Assembly: GCA_963930775.1 (NCBI GenBank)
Contig: OZ005689.1
Span: 9,870,854-9,934,853, forward strand
Reading direction: 5' to 3'
DNA: 64,000 nucleotides
Origin: Cliona cf. orientalis
Taxonomy: Eukaryota; Porifera; Demospongiae; Clionaida; Clionaidae
Both the position numbers and the translations under genes were made by a program. Below the pieces are notes generated by a model that did no database searches, had not been told where the DNA came from, and saw nothing but the letters and a program-made list of their open reading frames with translations. Shown here piece after piece: positions 11,301 through 26,300 of the stretch. Position 1 is the stretch's first letter; each line of letters opens with the position of its first letter.

Positions 11301-14300
11301 ATATGCCCATAAAATTAATGATGTCATTTGACACAATAATTGGAAATTTTCATGCCGTACAAAGTACTGTATTACTTTGCCTTATCCCTATCAAAACTAC
11401 TGCTACACTTGTGATGAATTAGAGCTCTGTAGAACATACACACCATGTGCTGAATCTGCATCCTGCAATGTATCGATGAGGGCCATGTATCATAATAGTA
11501 TGTGGGCTTGTTGACAACCTTTATGTATATTTGTACTCAGCTACAGATTGTGCAATGAGCAGAAATCACTAGGGGGTGCAGTTGATATGCATGGCCAATA
11601 AAAAATTTGACAGAATTGTTGTGCTTATGAGTTGCTCAGATATCTGGGCCTCGAGATCTGGCTGACGTAACAGACCGACAGACAGCATGATTGCTTTTAC
11701 CCTTTGCTGCATATGCACACGAGGGTATTTAGTACTAATATGCCAATAAAATTAATATCACTAGCTAGATAAAAAGGCTATGCTATAGCTTCAAAATCGC
11801 AAACTAGTTCATCAGTGAGCTGCTTACCTGAACCAAGTTCATATGTCATTCCTAGCAGAGTTACAAATCAGGAAAAATTTGTATGCTGATAAATGGCGGC
11901 TTACGCTACCAAGGGCTTACTTACTGAGCTGCATAGTATTATGCGGCGAAAGGGCATGCAATGGTCATAGACAGTGAAATCCTATAATATGTTAGTGAAA
12001 AGCACAAATTTTCAACAAACAAGCACATTAATTTTATGTGTTTTTTGGGCTACTACGGTCACTTTAAGCCTTCTTTTGGTAACCCTAAAGGTCTGGAAGT
12101 CATCACTGATCATCAGGAAAAGTGATAATGAGCCTGTACTCAAGTCTATCAGTTAAGTAAACAGTTAGCTGACTGAATTTATGATGATCAGCTTGCCATC
12201 ACTAACAAATTAGATAGGCTTTATGTCGGATTAAATTGGGATGATAAGACATTAAAAGGCTGCATTCTACTATAAAATATGAACTAGAAGTTTACCTGAT
12301 CACTTTTGTCTTCCTCATTAGGTAGTAAAGTAAACGGGAGCTGATAGTTTGTCTCGATTTTTTCTGAAATGATTACTGATGCTTGGCATACAGAATTGAG
12401 AACAACCTGGAAGGACCCTGATAGCCTCTATTCTTTGTGAGATATCGAAAACAACCTGCTGATACATTGTCGATACAACTTTTATGGCTAGTCCAGAAAT
12501 CTATTTCCAGAATTTGCTTTCATTGTATGTTGTATGCCCTCTCGCTGATTAATAAGACTATCATTATTACTACTTAATATCCTTCCAACCTTGAAGTGTA
12601 TTGTATTATTATTGTCTGACTTACGTATTGCAGTATTGTTTTCAGCTCCCAAGCCAACGAGAACATTACGCTCTAATGAGCCAGATGTTATCACAGCACA
12701 GATAAAGAAGGTATCACATTCTCTAGGGTTGGTGGTTAGTGGCTGAAGGCCAACAGTGACCGCTGTAGAGGGTGAATGAGGGAGTGATAAAAAAAGAAAG
12801 AGAGAGGGAAGAAAGAAAGATTTTAGTGGCCAGTTGCTACTACGTAACTGACATCATGCAGAATATATGTTGCTACAAAAACTGTCCACGTGTAAATGCT
12901 CTAAGCCGCTTACGTAAGCTGGCTCAAGGCCCTATGTGTAAACATGATTAAAGTGCATTCCAAAGCGGTTTAGTCTAAGCTAGCTTGTATGTGTAACTGG
13001 GGCCATAATGACTCACAATCTGTAGGATCTTCATGGATGGTGACAGGAACAGAAGTTGCCCCGATGATTTGCAGTATGCTATTGGAAGAGACAACTATAT
13101 CAAACGTTTCAGTTTCCTCAACTATATCATCATTCAGGATGGAGATATTGACACAGCGAGGTGGGCTTCCAACAGTGTCACCTGGTAGGAACACTAGTGA
13201 TTTGTTCAGAGATGAGAAATCATGCTCAGCTGAGTGAAGAAAGACAGTACATATTGGATAAAAATATATTGTTCTATTAGTCTTTTGCAGGCTCTGTAGC
13301 CCCCTTAGTGAAAAGGTCACTCCACATGCATGCAGAGCTGGGTTTCTGCACATGAAGAAGATGCCTCCACATGCAGAGTCAATTTGGCACTCTGTATGCA
13401 GTAGCTAATGGATATTTTGCAGAAAAGTTTACTTTTCGGCTTCCATACACTACTACATAAAATTTATGGCACATACTACTTACCTACTGCAGTTAGACTA
13501 ATAGTCCAAATATTAACTGCTGCTGCACTTGCACTACTTTCAATTGTTCCTAGCACAATCTGCAGGCAAACTTCAACATCTAAATCAGTTCCCTCTGTAC
13601 CGCTGTACGTTTTCAGTACGATTGAAACATGAACAGCTGTAAATAATTATTATGAAGTAATTTATACCTTAATAACAATACCATTACCAGTACGTAATCA
13701 ACATACTCTAGCTATCTCAACCTACACTGAAGCATGTTGCCCTTATAGCTACAAAGTGTTGCGCAATTTTTAACACAATTCATAATTGCAAATTACATTA
13801 CTATGAATAAGGTAAGCTCATCTTTAATCGTCAAAACTTACCAAAGTCTTATATTACATTCACTCCTTACCAAATGGGTTTGGTATGTCCCCAATATTGA
13901 TGATGACAGTGTTACCATCAGCTGGTATAACCACAGCCGAATCATTGTTGTGGAGCTCCACTATCAGATTCTCTGTTGCTTCAGGGTCATTGTCATACAA
14001 CAAATTGATGGCAACACACTGCAGATCACCGGGACTACTGCCGGGCGGGAAGGTCAGTATTGCAGGTGAGGAGCCATTAAAGTCCTGTCCATCTGAAGGT
14101 AATAATTAGGGTAGTAGATCAATTTGCAGAAATAACTCTTCTAAGATCCTGCTGATGTAGTTTCCAGTCTCCCACTAGCCTCATCCCCAGGCTCTTTCGA
14201 GGAGGATGGGGAAAAGAATGGGCTTGGTAGAAATATTATTGATTGCGCATACGTTGTCAATTACCCAAATTTGGGTGATCATATTTGTCTTGGATACCTT

Positions 14301-17300
14301 TTGAGTATTCTCGTGTTTCAATACGTAAACCATCGTATATCACGTACGCTAACTGAGAGGTGTACTTGAGCGATCATTGTAATTACGTGAGTACCACTAG
14401 GCTTGTTGGCACAATGGCATAGAATACGAATAGATTCCAATAAAAATAGGTGAATGCACTGATCATAATACGATGCCCTTTTTCCTCCCCCTCCTCCTCA
14501 AAAGTCCCACACTAAAATTCAATGATTGGTACAACACTCAAAACAGTAATTATCAAGTTATTGTATAGGTTAGGAAATCTGCCACATCCCCAATAAATAC
14601 AAACTGTTCTCTACATGTAGAGTATCCTAATCAATTGTATCACACACGTACATGTGGCTGTTCCACTCAGGAGGAGGATAGAAAATGAGATTGGTATCCC
14701 CAAGCCTCCTCCATTGTCGACTAGCTCAGCACACACGTTTACTGTCTCTCCCTCTCCAAAAGTATTGTTAGTTGAATTTGCTAGCTGGATCACTGCCCCT
14801 GAAAGAAACCATAATCATGGTAAAAAACATCCCACATGCAACGGAAAGCACCAATATTACACTATTGGAGAAGTTATACTCAAACGAAGAGAATTGTAAC
14901 TATTGTAGTATCATAAATTCATTTTAGCATAATCTATAAAAACGAGCATAATATTGACCACTGAAGAAGCGTGTAACTTGCATGCCATCAAAATAATATT
15001 ATATATTCACACACGGAACTGAGTGTGTGTGGCTATCTGTGTATGTATAGTATGGCAATAGGCATTTCCAATAGACGCATATCATGCTTACTAAATAATA
15101 TGATAAGTATTTCTCTTGAATTAATTTTTATTTCAATAATATTACCTGGGCGTACACTGTTTATAGTTGCCAACTCCTTTGCAGCCTTCAATAGCTACCT
15201 CACATGCTCCTGTTATAAATTAATGAAGGGCTCAGAACCAGCCTGAGAATTGCCTAACCCACAAATGTTGAATTAGCTCCCCTAATCTTGAAAACATGTT
15301 TAAATTGCATATCATGAGCAACAGAAAATTCACATATATTATTGAGTGATTTGGTAGAGTACAAAGTTTGGTTTTTAGTCTATTTTGAGCTTTTTAGATA
15401 ACTTCCCACGTTCAATTTGGGGTTAGGCCACTCTGTTTCTCAATCCTTCAAATAAGATCCACATGACTTACTGTCGTTTGGATCCTGCAGTATGATAATG
15501 GTTGCAACACTTGATTCTGGTGTGAATGTGACAAAGCTAGCATCAGCAGATGAGGTAGTCAGAGAAATATTGAATGTTTCATCATCTTCAACCCTTGTAT
15601 CATCGATGGCAAACACTGTGGTGCATCGTTGAGCACCAATCATTAGTCCTCTTGAGAAACTCAGTGACATTGGGATAGGACCAATGTAATCAACTGAATC
15701 TGCAAGTTCATAACTTGAGTCTGCACTTGAAGTTTCCATTACAATGCCATAGCTATAGCTACTTGTTATATGATGCTCATATAAGCTTCTCTCTCTACAT
15801 AGAATAATAATTATGGGTTGATTTACAAGGGAAAACAAATAAATTTGTGCATATATGTGACAACTTTTCTGGATAAAAGATTTGCCAAGCCCAGCTATCT
15901 TTGCATTGCAGAAAAACTTCATGGAAAAAGAATTTCACTAATGTGGTAAAGGTTGCCATAATATACGTATGCTTTACACATGGACCAAATTAACGTGATA
16001 AAAACTTTACCGGCAAGCTGGCGAAAACTTATACTTATAATTATTAAATATGGTACTTTCTGCGGTGACATCAACGATGTTGAAGGTAATCTCGACCCCT
16101 CTCTCCAAGGTGCCATTGTTGAACACAACACAAACGCCAACATCTCTTAACCGTGGTTGTTCACTGACGCTGTAGTTGGTCTGCTGAAAACCAAACTCCA
16201 CAGCTGCAAGCAAAGTACAAAAAGTGATTCGTGACATAACAATCAAAGCTCACAAAGTTTATTCCCATTGACAGGCATATACCCACAATTAATTATAACA
16301 CTCAACGTTTTACTTTGTGCACCATCCCCTAAACCGCAATTTTGTGACATCAGTATTAAAATTTAATACTGATAACAAATCGAGGCATAGAGCCTGATTT
16401 GACACTGCACATGTCCAATAGTTTGAGCTTACCATCTGCTGGATCAGGATTAATTGTGACTGTAGCTTGTGATAGAATGTTTCCAATCAAGACTGGTTCA
16501 GGAGAGGTCAGTGTGACAAAGAAGATCTCACTGTCTTCCACCAAACTGTCATCAAGTATCACCACATCATAGCATTGCTCATATCCCAAGATTGATCCCT
16601 CAACAAACGTTAGAGGCACAAGCTGAAATGCAATGTAGTCCTCAGTATCTGTTGAAAAAGCATTGTGATAATTTACATTGTTGTGCACGAAACTGAGTTG
16701 AACAATCCATGCATGTACATGGTGAAAGAAGGGGACATTACAATCAGTGAAAACACACTAAATGAATGCACTGGACTCCTGTGTCTAACAAAAGATGTTG
16801 TTGAGAAAGAACTCAACGAGATTCGACAAATGGACCTTTCAACCCTATTTTTTAGGGGGAGGGTGCAAGGGGGAATTTTGCTCCCCCCTAAGATATGCTC
16901 CCATTAATCAATAATACAATAAATAATAGTAATATTCTAACAAATTCTTCTGCTCCAAATGTCCAAATTTTCGTCTATGGAGATTCTATAGCAATTATAA
17001 CTTAACATATTCTCACTATCACCCAGTGCTAACTTTGTGCAGCATCAGATGTATTCCATGCATGCTGGTGATCTCGTGCTACAGGAAGTTAGGTCTGGGT
17101 GATAGTGAGACTAGACTTACTATGATAACTATTCTTTCATGTGAGTATATACATCGAATGTACATTTTCTCTAAGACAATTCTTATCAGTGAACACAGGA
17201 AGGCTTTGAATGGACAGATGGACGGGCAAATAAAAAAAAAAGTTGCTGAACAATTATAGTGAACTCTACAACTACACTTTGCGGCAAGAGTTGAATAATA

Positions 17301-20300
17301 CTTATTATGTTTACTTGTAGCAGTAGAGTCCTGTGAATTGAGTTGGACAATTATTGTTCTTTCGATTGCTTCAGCCATAACCACAGCACAAATCCTGACA
17401 GCTCCGTTAGCTTCAAAGGCATCATAGTTTGAAGATGTCAATAGAATGCTTCTGGCAACTGCAAACATGATCATCAAATAATAATTAGATTGAAAAGCTA
17501 AGGTGATTGATCCCCACTAAGGAATAATGTTGCCATGCATCTTATTTTTGTTACCATCATTGTCATTCTCTCTGATATCAATAGTAGCAGATGTTGCTGT
17601 TAGAGTTGTAACATCTGGATCATCAGCGGACAGAGTGACAGTGAAAAATTCCTCATTGTTCTCCACTATATTGTCATTGATGATGTCCAGACTAGCACAC
17701 ACAACATCACCAGTCATTTGTCCATTAGTGAACACTAGTTGGGTGTTGAGGGCTGAGAAGTCACCAGGGGCTGCATGGTGTTAATATGAACATTTTGACA
17801 AGTGTACCATGACTTAACCAGGCCTTTAAATAGAAAGTTTCCGAAGGGTGGGTAAAATGAGCAAGAATGAGAATAACAGGAAAGATTGGGCAAGATCAAA
17901 TTTTCCGTGTGTAAAAGCACAGAATCTTAGTCAGAAAATTTAGCATTTTAGACCTTGAAATTGCTTCTGATGCATTTTCAGGCACTGATTTGATACTAAA
18001 AGGGACTTGTGCATGTATATCAAATAGTATTACTTAGCAGATATTTTGAATGCTCTTAGTATCTTATTAACCCTCAGCACATACACGAGGGTTACGGTAG
18101 TTGGTCTGTCTGTCTGTCTGTCTGTCTGTTACCAAGCTAGCTGCTACACACCTCATTTGCGAGTCCAATTTGTGGTGTTATAAGGTTCCTTATGGCATTC
18201 CAAATGCATGATTTGTGTGGATTTCACTGAAAATGCTTTGTTTGCAAGTTTTGGCGTCATTAAATTTTGCGGATTCTAAGCTTCTTGACTTTGACTGAGC
18301 CATGACTTAATAGAACGTTGTTTGTTGCACACTATATGCAGTATGTAAGTCTTAACCATCAACACTTGCGCGATTGCATCAATCCTGCCGCTCAGTCCAC
18401 TGGCGAGCTTTTGATGATCGTGGGATGATAGTGGCTTGTTTTCACCTCTAAGGCGTAGCTGCCAATGCCATGTGTATTTTTGTGGTACCCTTTGACTCTC
18501 TGACTTGTATGCATGCATGGCAATACAATGCTTGAACCCAAGTGAGTTGCGATAATATTGGACATGCTCAGTGTACTTCAGTCTCGTGCCAAGGCTTTGC
18601 ATCATAGTCGTTCATGTTGAGATGTAGCTAGCTAAGTCCCCAAGAATTGGATGTTAGGCTACAGTGAGGGAAATTGAGTTGATGTTGACACCACAGCATG
18701 GAGTTCGATACAACACATGGGAGGTGTTGCTGCTGTGAGCCGTTGAACCCTGAATAACCCTGCTGTGCAAGTACAACATTAGCCTCACCCCTGGCCCTTC
18801 TCAGTGCAGTTAAGGCATGTCTGATTATCGTTGGCGCGCGCCCGACTGCGAGCCAATTAGTGGCTTGTATTGTGACGTCACTATCATATCAGCCTTGAAC
18901 AAGCCACTGCGAAAAGCCGCATAGCCACAGTTTTGAGCTCAATTCATCGAGCAAATGCCGTCCGGAAATGTAGCGCTCATGTTTTCGCAGTACATGTACT
19001 AACGATCGAAAACCAAAGCTTACGATCGATATTGACGATCTATCGGACGGATTGTCGATGGCTGCTGTCAGTTCGGAGCTACATGCGAAACATTATGCCG
19101 TGGACCCTCCAAAATCTAGTTTTTCGACAATCCGTCCGATGATATGTTAGATCATCATAGTAAGCCTCTGTTTGTGTAGCTAAGGTTGGGTAGAAGTGGC
19201 CGCTTAAATTCCGGATAGCTCAATTTAGCGTTTTAGAGGGCGTGGCTGAATGGCGCTGCCACGCCTAATTAGTTAATTGGTTGCGGTTAATAATTAAATA
19301 TTCGGAAGGTGCTTGGATTGATCTTTCATAATATGGTACCCTGATCACCCTCTGGTACTTTCACTAGGTGCTTAAAAAGAGTCCTTGAATGTGACTGAAA
19401 AGTGTAGCTTCTTCAATTCCAGACAGTCCTTAAGTGCACTGAGTTTAGCTACCCCCTTTTCTGCATGCAACTGTTTAAGCATGTAGATAATGCCATACAA
19501 CATGCCGAGGGTTTTGTGCTCAAGATAGCTCTAGCTGCTATTATTTTCACGTTAAGTACTACCCCACCTCCCATCCCCCCCCCCCCCCCCCCCCCACCAA
19601 AATGAAGAACTGTAAATAAAATACTTTCGGCTAGACTATTTCACATTGTTTATGCATTCAGTATTATCTGTATGAAAATATTGTTTTGCCCACACTCAGA
19701 AAATTTGGTACCTAACTATTCTTACTCTGTACTATATATAGCTACTTAATTAAAAACTCAATAGACCCTCCTCACCCTACAGCTTAGTACAAGGTATATT
19801 GAACAATTTTTTGTCATTGTACATTTCTGTTATCATATGCATGGTGTGTACTTAACGTGCAGCCTAAAATTCATACCAATTGCTGTGCCATCAGATGTTG
19901 ATAAAGTCAGTGAGACATTCTTTTCAAGATTCCCATTAAGTATTTCCACACACACACTCAACGGTCCACCAATTTCAGGCGTATTGTAAGATGTTTGCAT
20001 GAGGCCTACTGTTATTCCTGGATGTAAAAACATATTAAGCATATCATAATTATTATTCTTACACAGGAAACCTCCATGTATGTGCCAGTATGGCTCAACC
20101 ATGGGGCAGTTTCAATACCATTTATTTCTAGTTAGTATGTAATCTTGCTTGAAAGAAAAAAGACATGGCATTGCACATGGACATTACACAATCTTGTGCA
20201 ACGTGCATTTTAGTGGGACTCTTTGGCTAGGCTTGTGACAAAATAATATTATTATTATTACTACAATAGCTATTGTGCTTGGATCCAGGTAAGCATCTTA

Positions 20301-23300
20301 CTTGAGTTTTGCACTATAGTGCTCTTTTGTCATAATTCACGACTTACTATCATTTGGATCCTGCACTATGGTAATGGCTGCAACACTTGCTTCTGGTGTG
20401 AATGTAACAAAGCTGGAATCAGCAGATGAGGTAATCAGAGAAATATTGAAAGTTTCGTCATCTTCAATCTTCGTATCATCGATGGCAAACACTGTGGTGC
20501 ATTGTTGAGCACCAACCATCAGTCCTCTTGAGAAACTCAGGGACATTGGGGTAGGACCAACGTAATCAACTGAATCTGCAAGTTAAAAAGGACAGAGTCT
20601 GCACTAAAAGTTTCCATAGCTATATAGCTACGTATTTTATGATGCTAGTAAGCTTAAACAACATTTCATCATTCCTCTCTCTAAACAGCATTCTGCGATG
20701 TTTTACAAGGAGAATAAAATTTAACAATTAATCGTATAATTATGTGCTGGATAAAAGTTTGCCAGGCCCAGCTACCTTTCTCCAATACAGTAAAAGTTGC
20801 CATATTAATGCAATCTTTACACAGGACAAAAAATTAGCGTGATAAACAATGAAAGACTTAGAAGGTGGCAAACTTGGCTAAAATTTGTAAATAATATTAT
20901 TATTATAACAATATGGTACTTTCTGCAGTGACATCAGTAATGTTGAAGGTGATCTCAATTCCTCTCTCCAAAGTGCCATTGTTGATCGTAACACAAATAT
21001 AAACATCTCTTAGTCGCGGTTGTTCACTGACACTGTAGTTGGTCCGCTGAAAACCAAACTCCACAGCTGTAACCAAGTACAAAAAGTTATCAGTGACATA
21101 ACAACAATAATCAAATCTCATATAAATGAAGTGTGTTGCAATTGACAGATAACAAACAATTTTATAAATAATTATATAAATGCATGCTTGAGCCCCCTCC
21201 CTCAACCCCATTTTTATATTACCAGTTTTAAAATCAATACTGATTGTGAGCCTCATTTGATGCCTATAACTCAAGCTTACTATCTGCTGGATCGGGATTA
21301 ATTGTCACTGCAGCTTGTGATAGGATGCTTCCAATCAAGGTTGGTTCGGGTGAGGTCAGTGTGACAAAGAAGATCTCATTATCTTCCACCACATTGTCAT
21401 CAATTATCACCACATCATAGCATTGCTCATCCCCCGAGATTGATCCCTCAACAAATGTCAGAGTCACAAGCTGAAATGCCATGTAGTCTTCAGTATCTGT
21501 TAAAGAAGCATTACTGTAGTATTATCATAATATTATGCATGAAATTGAGTCAAACAACCCATGCATGTACCGTATGGCGGATAATTTTCGTGGGGTGCTA
21601 ATTTTCGTTATTTTCGTGGTTGACTTGGCAGTCACGAAAATTTCCACCCACGAAAATTAATGCCTACGGTACTGGTGATATAAGTCCGTGATGATGGGCG
21701 TGGCCATAAACATCGTGACAGCGAAGCTATTATAAACATAATTTCCTAGCCTCGTACCCAGGCTTGGGTACGAGGCTAAAACATTCCTAGTGTTTGCAAG
21801 TGATAGTAACCGCTGTCATCCAGCTGATAGCGTCTTAGACACTAATATTCTTCTATCTCATGCTATTTGTCCAAGTATTTATAGTAGTAGTAATAAAGAA
21901 GATCGCGAGCGAGATCAAGCGTGTGTATCGATTACATCATCGCCACGCCCCTGAACTGATTGCTGCCACGAAATTTAAAACCACGAAAATTAATTTTGGG
22001 GGCCTTTTTGGACTTTCCACGAAAATTAATACCCACGAAAATTACCCGCTATACGGTATGTTGTGCAAGAAAATGATATTATTACAATCAACAGAGAGAG
22101 CACATCAAAGGCATGTATTGGAGTGCAAAACTCTCACCACTGCATGCATCCATGATTCCCACGTGCATAGACTTACTATGACCACTATTCTTTTATGCGA
22201 CTATAATAATTACAGTAACTATTATTATGCTTACTTCTAGCAGTTGAATCCTGTGAACTGAGTTGGACAATGATTGCTCTTTCAATTGCTTCTGCCATAA
22301 TAACAGCACAAACACTGACTGTTCCATTAGCTTCAAAAGTGTCATAGTTTGAAGATGTCAATAGAATGCTTCTGGCAACTGCAAATATGATCATCAAAAC
22401 TTAATGATTATAGAGTGAAAAGCTAGGGTGATTGACCGATTCTAAATCGAAATTCCCTATTAATGAATAACACTACCATGCATGGTTCAGACAGATACTT
22501 GAAACAAGAGATAACAAATTGTTATTCTACATGCAAAATCCATTCTGAATATTAAATTTTATGTTTATGACCGTAGTATACAGCTCACCAAGGTAATATC
22601 ATATATAAAGCCTGTAAGTATGTATAGCAAACTATAGCTGGTGCTCGTAGTATGGTAATGCTTGTTGAATATCTTTCATAGGCAGCTGGATATTCCCTTC
22701 TATCTTATTTTTGTTACCATCATTATCGTTCTCTCTGATATTAATAGTAGCAGATGTTGCAGTTAGAGTTGTAACAGGTGGGTCATCAGCGGACAGGTTG
22801 ACAGTGAGAAATTCTTCATTGTTCTCCACTACATTGTCATTGATGATGTCAAGTCTTGCACACACAACATCACCAGTCATCTGTCCATTAGTGAACACTA
22901 GTTGGGTGTTGAGGGTTGAGAAGTCACCAGGGGCTGCATGGTGTTAGCATGAGCATTTGACGAGTGTACTGCTAGTGCATTCTCAGGCAACACTGTATAG
23001 CAGGAAACTTTCAAAGGGAGAAAACCGTCACGAATTTCGCAATTTTTCAGCCACCTGCGAAAATTTCCTCCACGAAATTATAGACATGCCACACCCATTA
23101 TGTGACCAGTTTTAATATTCCGCAAAGTTTTCTCTGCAAAATGCTCCCTTCCTAGTGATCCGTGAAAGATTTCTCCCTCAAAAGCTTTCTGCTATAATAT
23201 TATAGTAATTTTAGACTAAGAAGTACTGCAGGCCATACCAATAGCTGTGCCATCAGTTGTTGTTAAAGACAGTGAAACATTCCTTTCAAGATTCCCATCA

Positions 23301-26300
23301 AATATTTCTGCACACACACTCAACGGTCCACCTATTTCAGGCGCATTGTATGTTGTCTGCATGAGACCTACTGTTACTCCTGGATGTAAAAAGTATATGC
23401 ACATCTTATACATAAGGAACCTATGCATATGGAGGGATTAAATTCACAACAAGACAGACTAATTATGAGTATCTCAGTACTATTATTGTTGGCCAAATTA
23501 ATGCACTGAATGAATAAGTATACAAAACTCTGACTATGCCTTCTAAATTCGTTAGCTAGCTACGGTGACTAAAGGTGACTAGACGAACCATCTTGTGGAT
23601 CTTCATTGATGTTGATATCTATGCTATCTTGTGTTGATGGGATGATAACAAACGGATCCATAGCTGACAAAGTAATTCGAAATGATTCAGTATCCTCAAG
23701 CACGTTGTCGTCCATGATAGTGATAGGTGTGCACTGAGTATCATTAACTGTCTGACCACTTGTGAAGACAACCTCCTCAACACTGATGGAGTTGTAATCA
23801 GTTGAGGCTATATTACAAAATACAACAATATTATTGTTAGTAACCAATCAATGAATATTATGTCAAGAATCAATGACTTGCTAGATATTCTGATATCTGA
23901 TATATAATATAATATTATTATATTCAATATACTGAGTAGTCTTAGTTATTGGATAGGATGAGTTATTTAATTTTGTAGACACACATAGATTCCCAAAGCT
24001 AGTCAAGTCCCGATCTATACTACTATACCATGTCTATCCTCTCAGTAACATAGTTACCCATTGCTGATAAGTTCACTGAAGTAGCATACACAGATACTGG
24101 TCTCTCCAGTACTCCCTGTAGTATCTGAGGGCATACATTCACCACTGAGTTGATCCGCTCTGTAGCCGTTAAGGACGCTCCCATGGGGAATCCAATCACA
24201 ATAACTATTAAATCACAGAAAAAATTAGATATACATAATTTCATAGCTGTGCAAAGGACCTACAGGGTATGTGATGAGCAACAGAAATGATAATTAATTT
24301 TAGAACATTAAAGTAGCGTACTCGCTCTAATTATCTGAATGGCCAAAATAATTATTACCGTATTTCTTCTAAAAATTCGGTATGAAAATAATAATATTGC
24401 TTTAGCTTTGCCGAATTTTTAGAGGTTAATATTCAACATTCTGTCTGCGTGCGCATTCTATTCCCGTTTATAGCATATACGCGTGACGACCTTTGCCGAA
24501 AATTAGAGACTATTTTCAATCATTTGGTAAAGGGTGCCGAATAATTAGAAGGGGCGAATTTTTAGAAGAAATACGATAATATCATCGTTCGGCGTTAAAA
24601 TATAAGGTGTGCATGCTACACATTACCATGTTGTGCTAATGGAACACAAGCTAAAAAAATATTACAATTTTTAATTTTGTGTGATTTTCTGGTAAAGGTC
24701 ATCACAGGCTCCATTAAGGTATACACTATAGAACACAAATTTTCTTGCGCTAATTACATCATGCGTTTTATTAGCATAAACACGGTTTTACATTTTGAGG
24801 CTTGAGCCGCGCCGAGTTAACCTCTTAACCTACCGTGTGGTTGCACCGCACGATACTGACTTTCACTTACATAATGAATATTATGTTTATCATACTAATG
24901 GAATGCAGAGATCAAGTCACAAATATGGAGGCCTAAGTGCAGTCTAATAAGTTTGGTCCCATAATAAGGCTCACAATCAGTGGCCAATTGCATGTAATTA
25001 TGTTCAAGGGAGCCAATACACTACTGTACTAGTTCTAGCAGTGTTAGTATTAATAGTCTGTTCTGCAAGATTAAATATTTTAGTGAATAATCATTAACCA
25101 AATTTAATATCCACCAGGTGGAATGTATTATGGCAGAGTTTGAGTAGGCAACACAGATCAGCACTGATGATATAAAGAGGCTTTTAATATTATCGTTTGT
25201 CCAAGAGTTGGCTACTACATCTTGATGTGACAGGAAGGTGTGTCAGGAAGGTGTGTCAGAGAACTGACCTGACCCAGCGTGGTAACGATAAATGGTTACA
25301 GGGACAGTTATAGCCCCATAACGTTTCAGGAATGAGGGCAGAGCCCCACCACTAAAAGGCGGTTATCAACCACTCTGAGTATAGATTGGTGGTGGTGTAT
25401 TGCAAATTAAACTTAATAATAATACATAAAGGGTGCACGGTGACTGCGTGTAAGGGTGACTGCGTGTAAGATCACATCTACCCACAAAAAAATCAACAAT
25501 TCATGAAAATTAGTACCGTATAAATAAGCCACCCCGCTGGTAGACATGGTACAGACTGGGAAAGGGGCTTATTAATATTATCGAATATGCATAACTCGCC
25601 TTGATTATAAGCCCCATCACCATCCCCCCAGCTGATGGTTTTGCTCACCATCTATTCTTCGCCTATATTGTAGTGCTCATCTATAGCCATCGTGAGGAGT
25701 CTACTCTCATTTTCAGTTCCAGCAAAATGAGGCACTATAGCTACATCATGCAATTGACTCCACAGTACTAGCCACACTGCCAGCTAGGTTATTGCCAGCA
25801 CCCAAGGAACCTTATCTTTACTTTTTGTCATGATATTCAGTGGAAAGAGCTGACAAATGAAAGAGAAATACTGTTTAGACTAAGAATAAGCACTTTTGTC
25901 AACCTCTAGACGTTAACTTTTGCTGATAGTGCAAATTTTACACATTAGAGGTGGGGGCTTATAAACAAGGCAAAAAAATCTGTGCAAGAACTTGAGGGTC
26001 TAAGAGGGGAGGGGGTTCATTTTTGGGACAATATGGTATTAGGGTAATCCCTATTATTAATTCAAGCTAAGGTATCAGTGTGGTCTTGATTATACTGCAC
26101 AGAAATCATTATTGGTATAAACTTACAGTCATTATGATCGTCATCAATATCAATATCCACTGATGTCATTGTTTCATTAATTTCTACATTGGTTTCTGAA
26201 CGAAATTGTCCAAGTTCAATACTAAAGCTACGCTCTCCCTCCAGAAAAGAGTTGTCCAGAATGGTCACATTAGCACATTGGACGTCTCCAGTTGATTGTC

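Noticed and set aside
13885-14109. Several + strand open frames overlapping Calx-beta exons (also near 8726, 12989, 17527, 22711, 38627)
   Set aside because: They recur at every block copy because the antisense of the coding exons is open; they are shadows.
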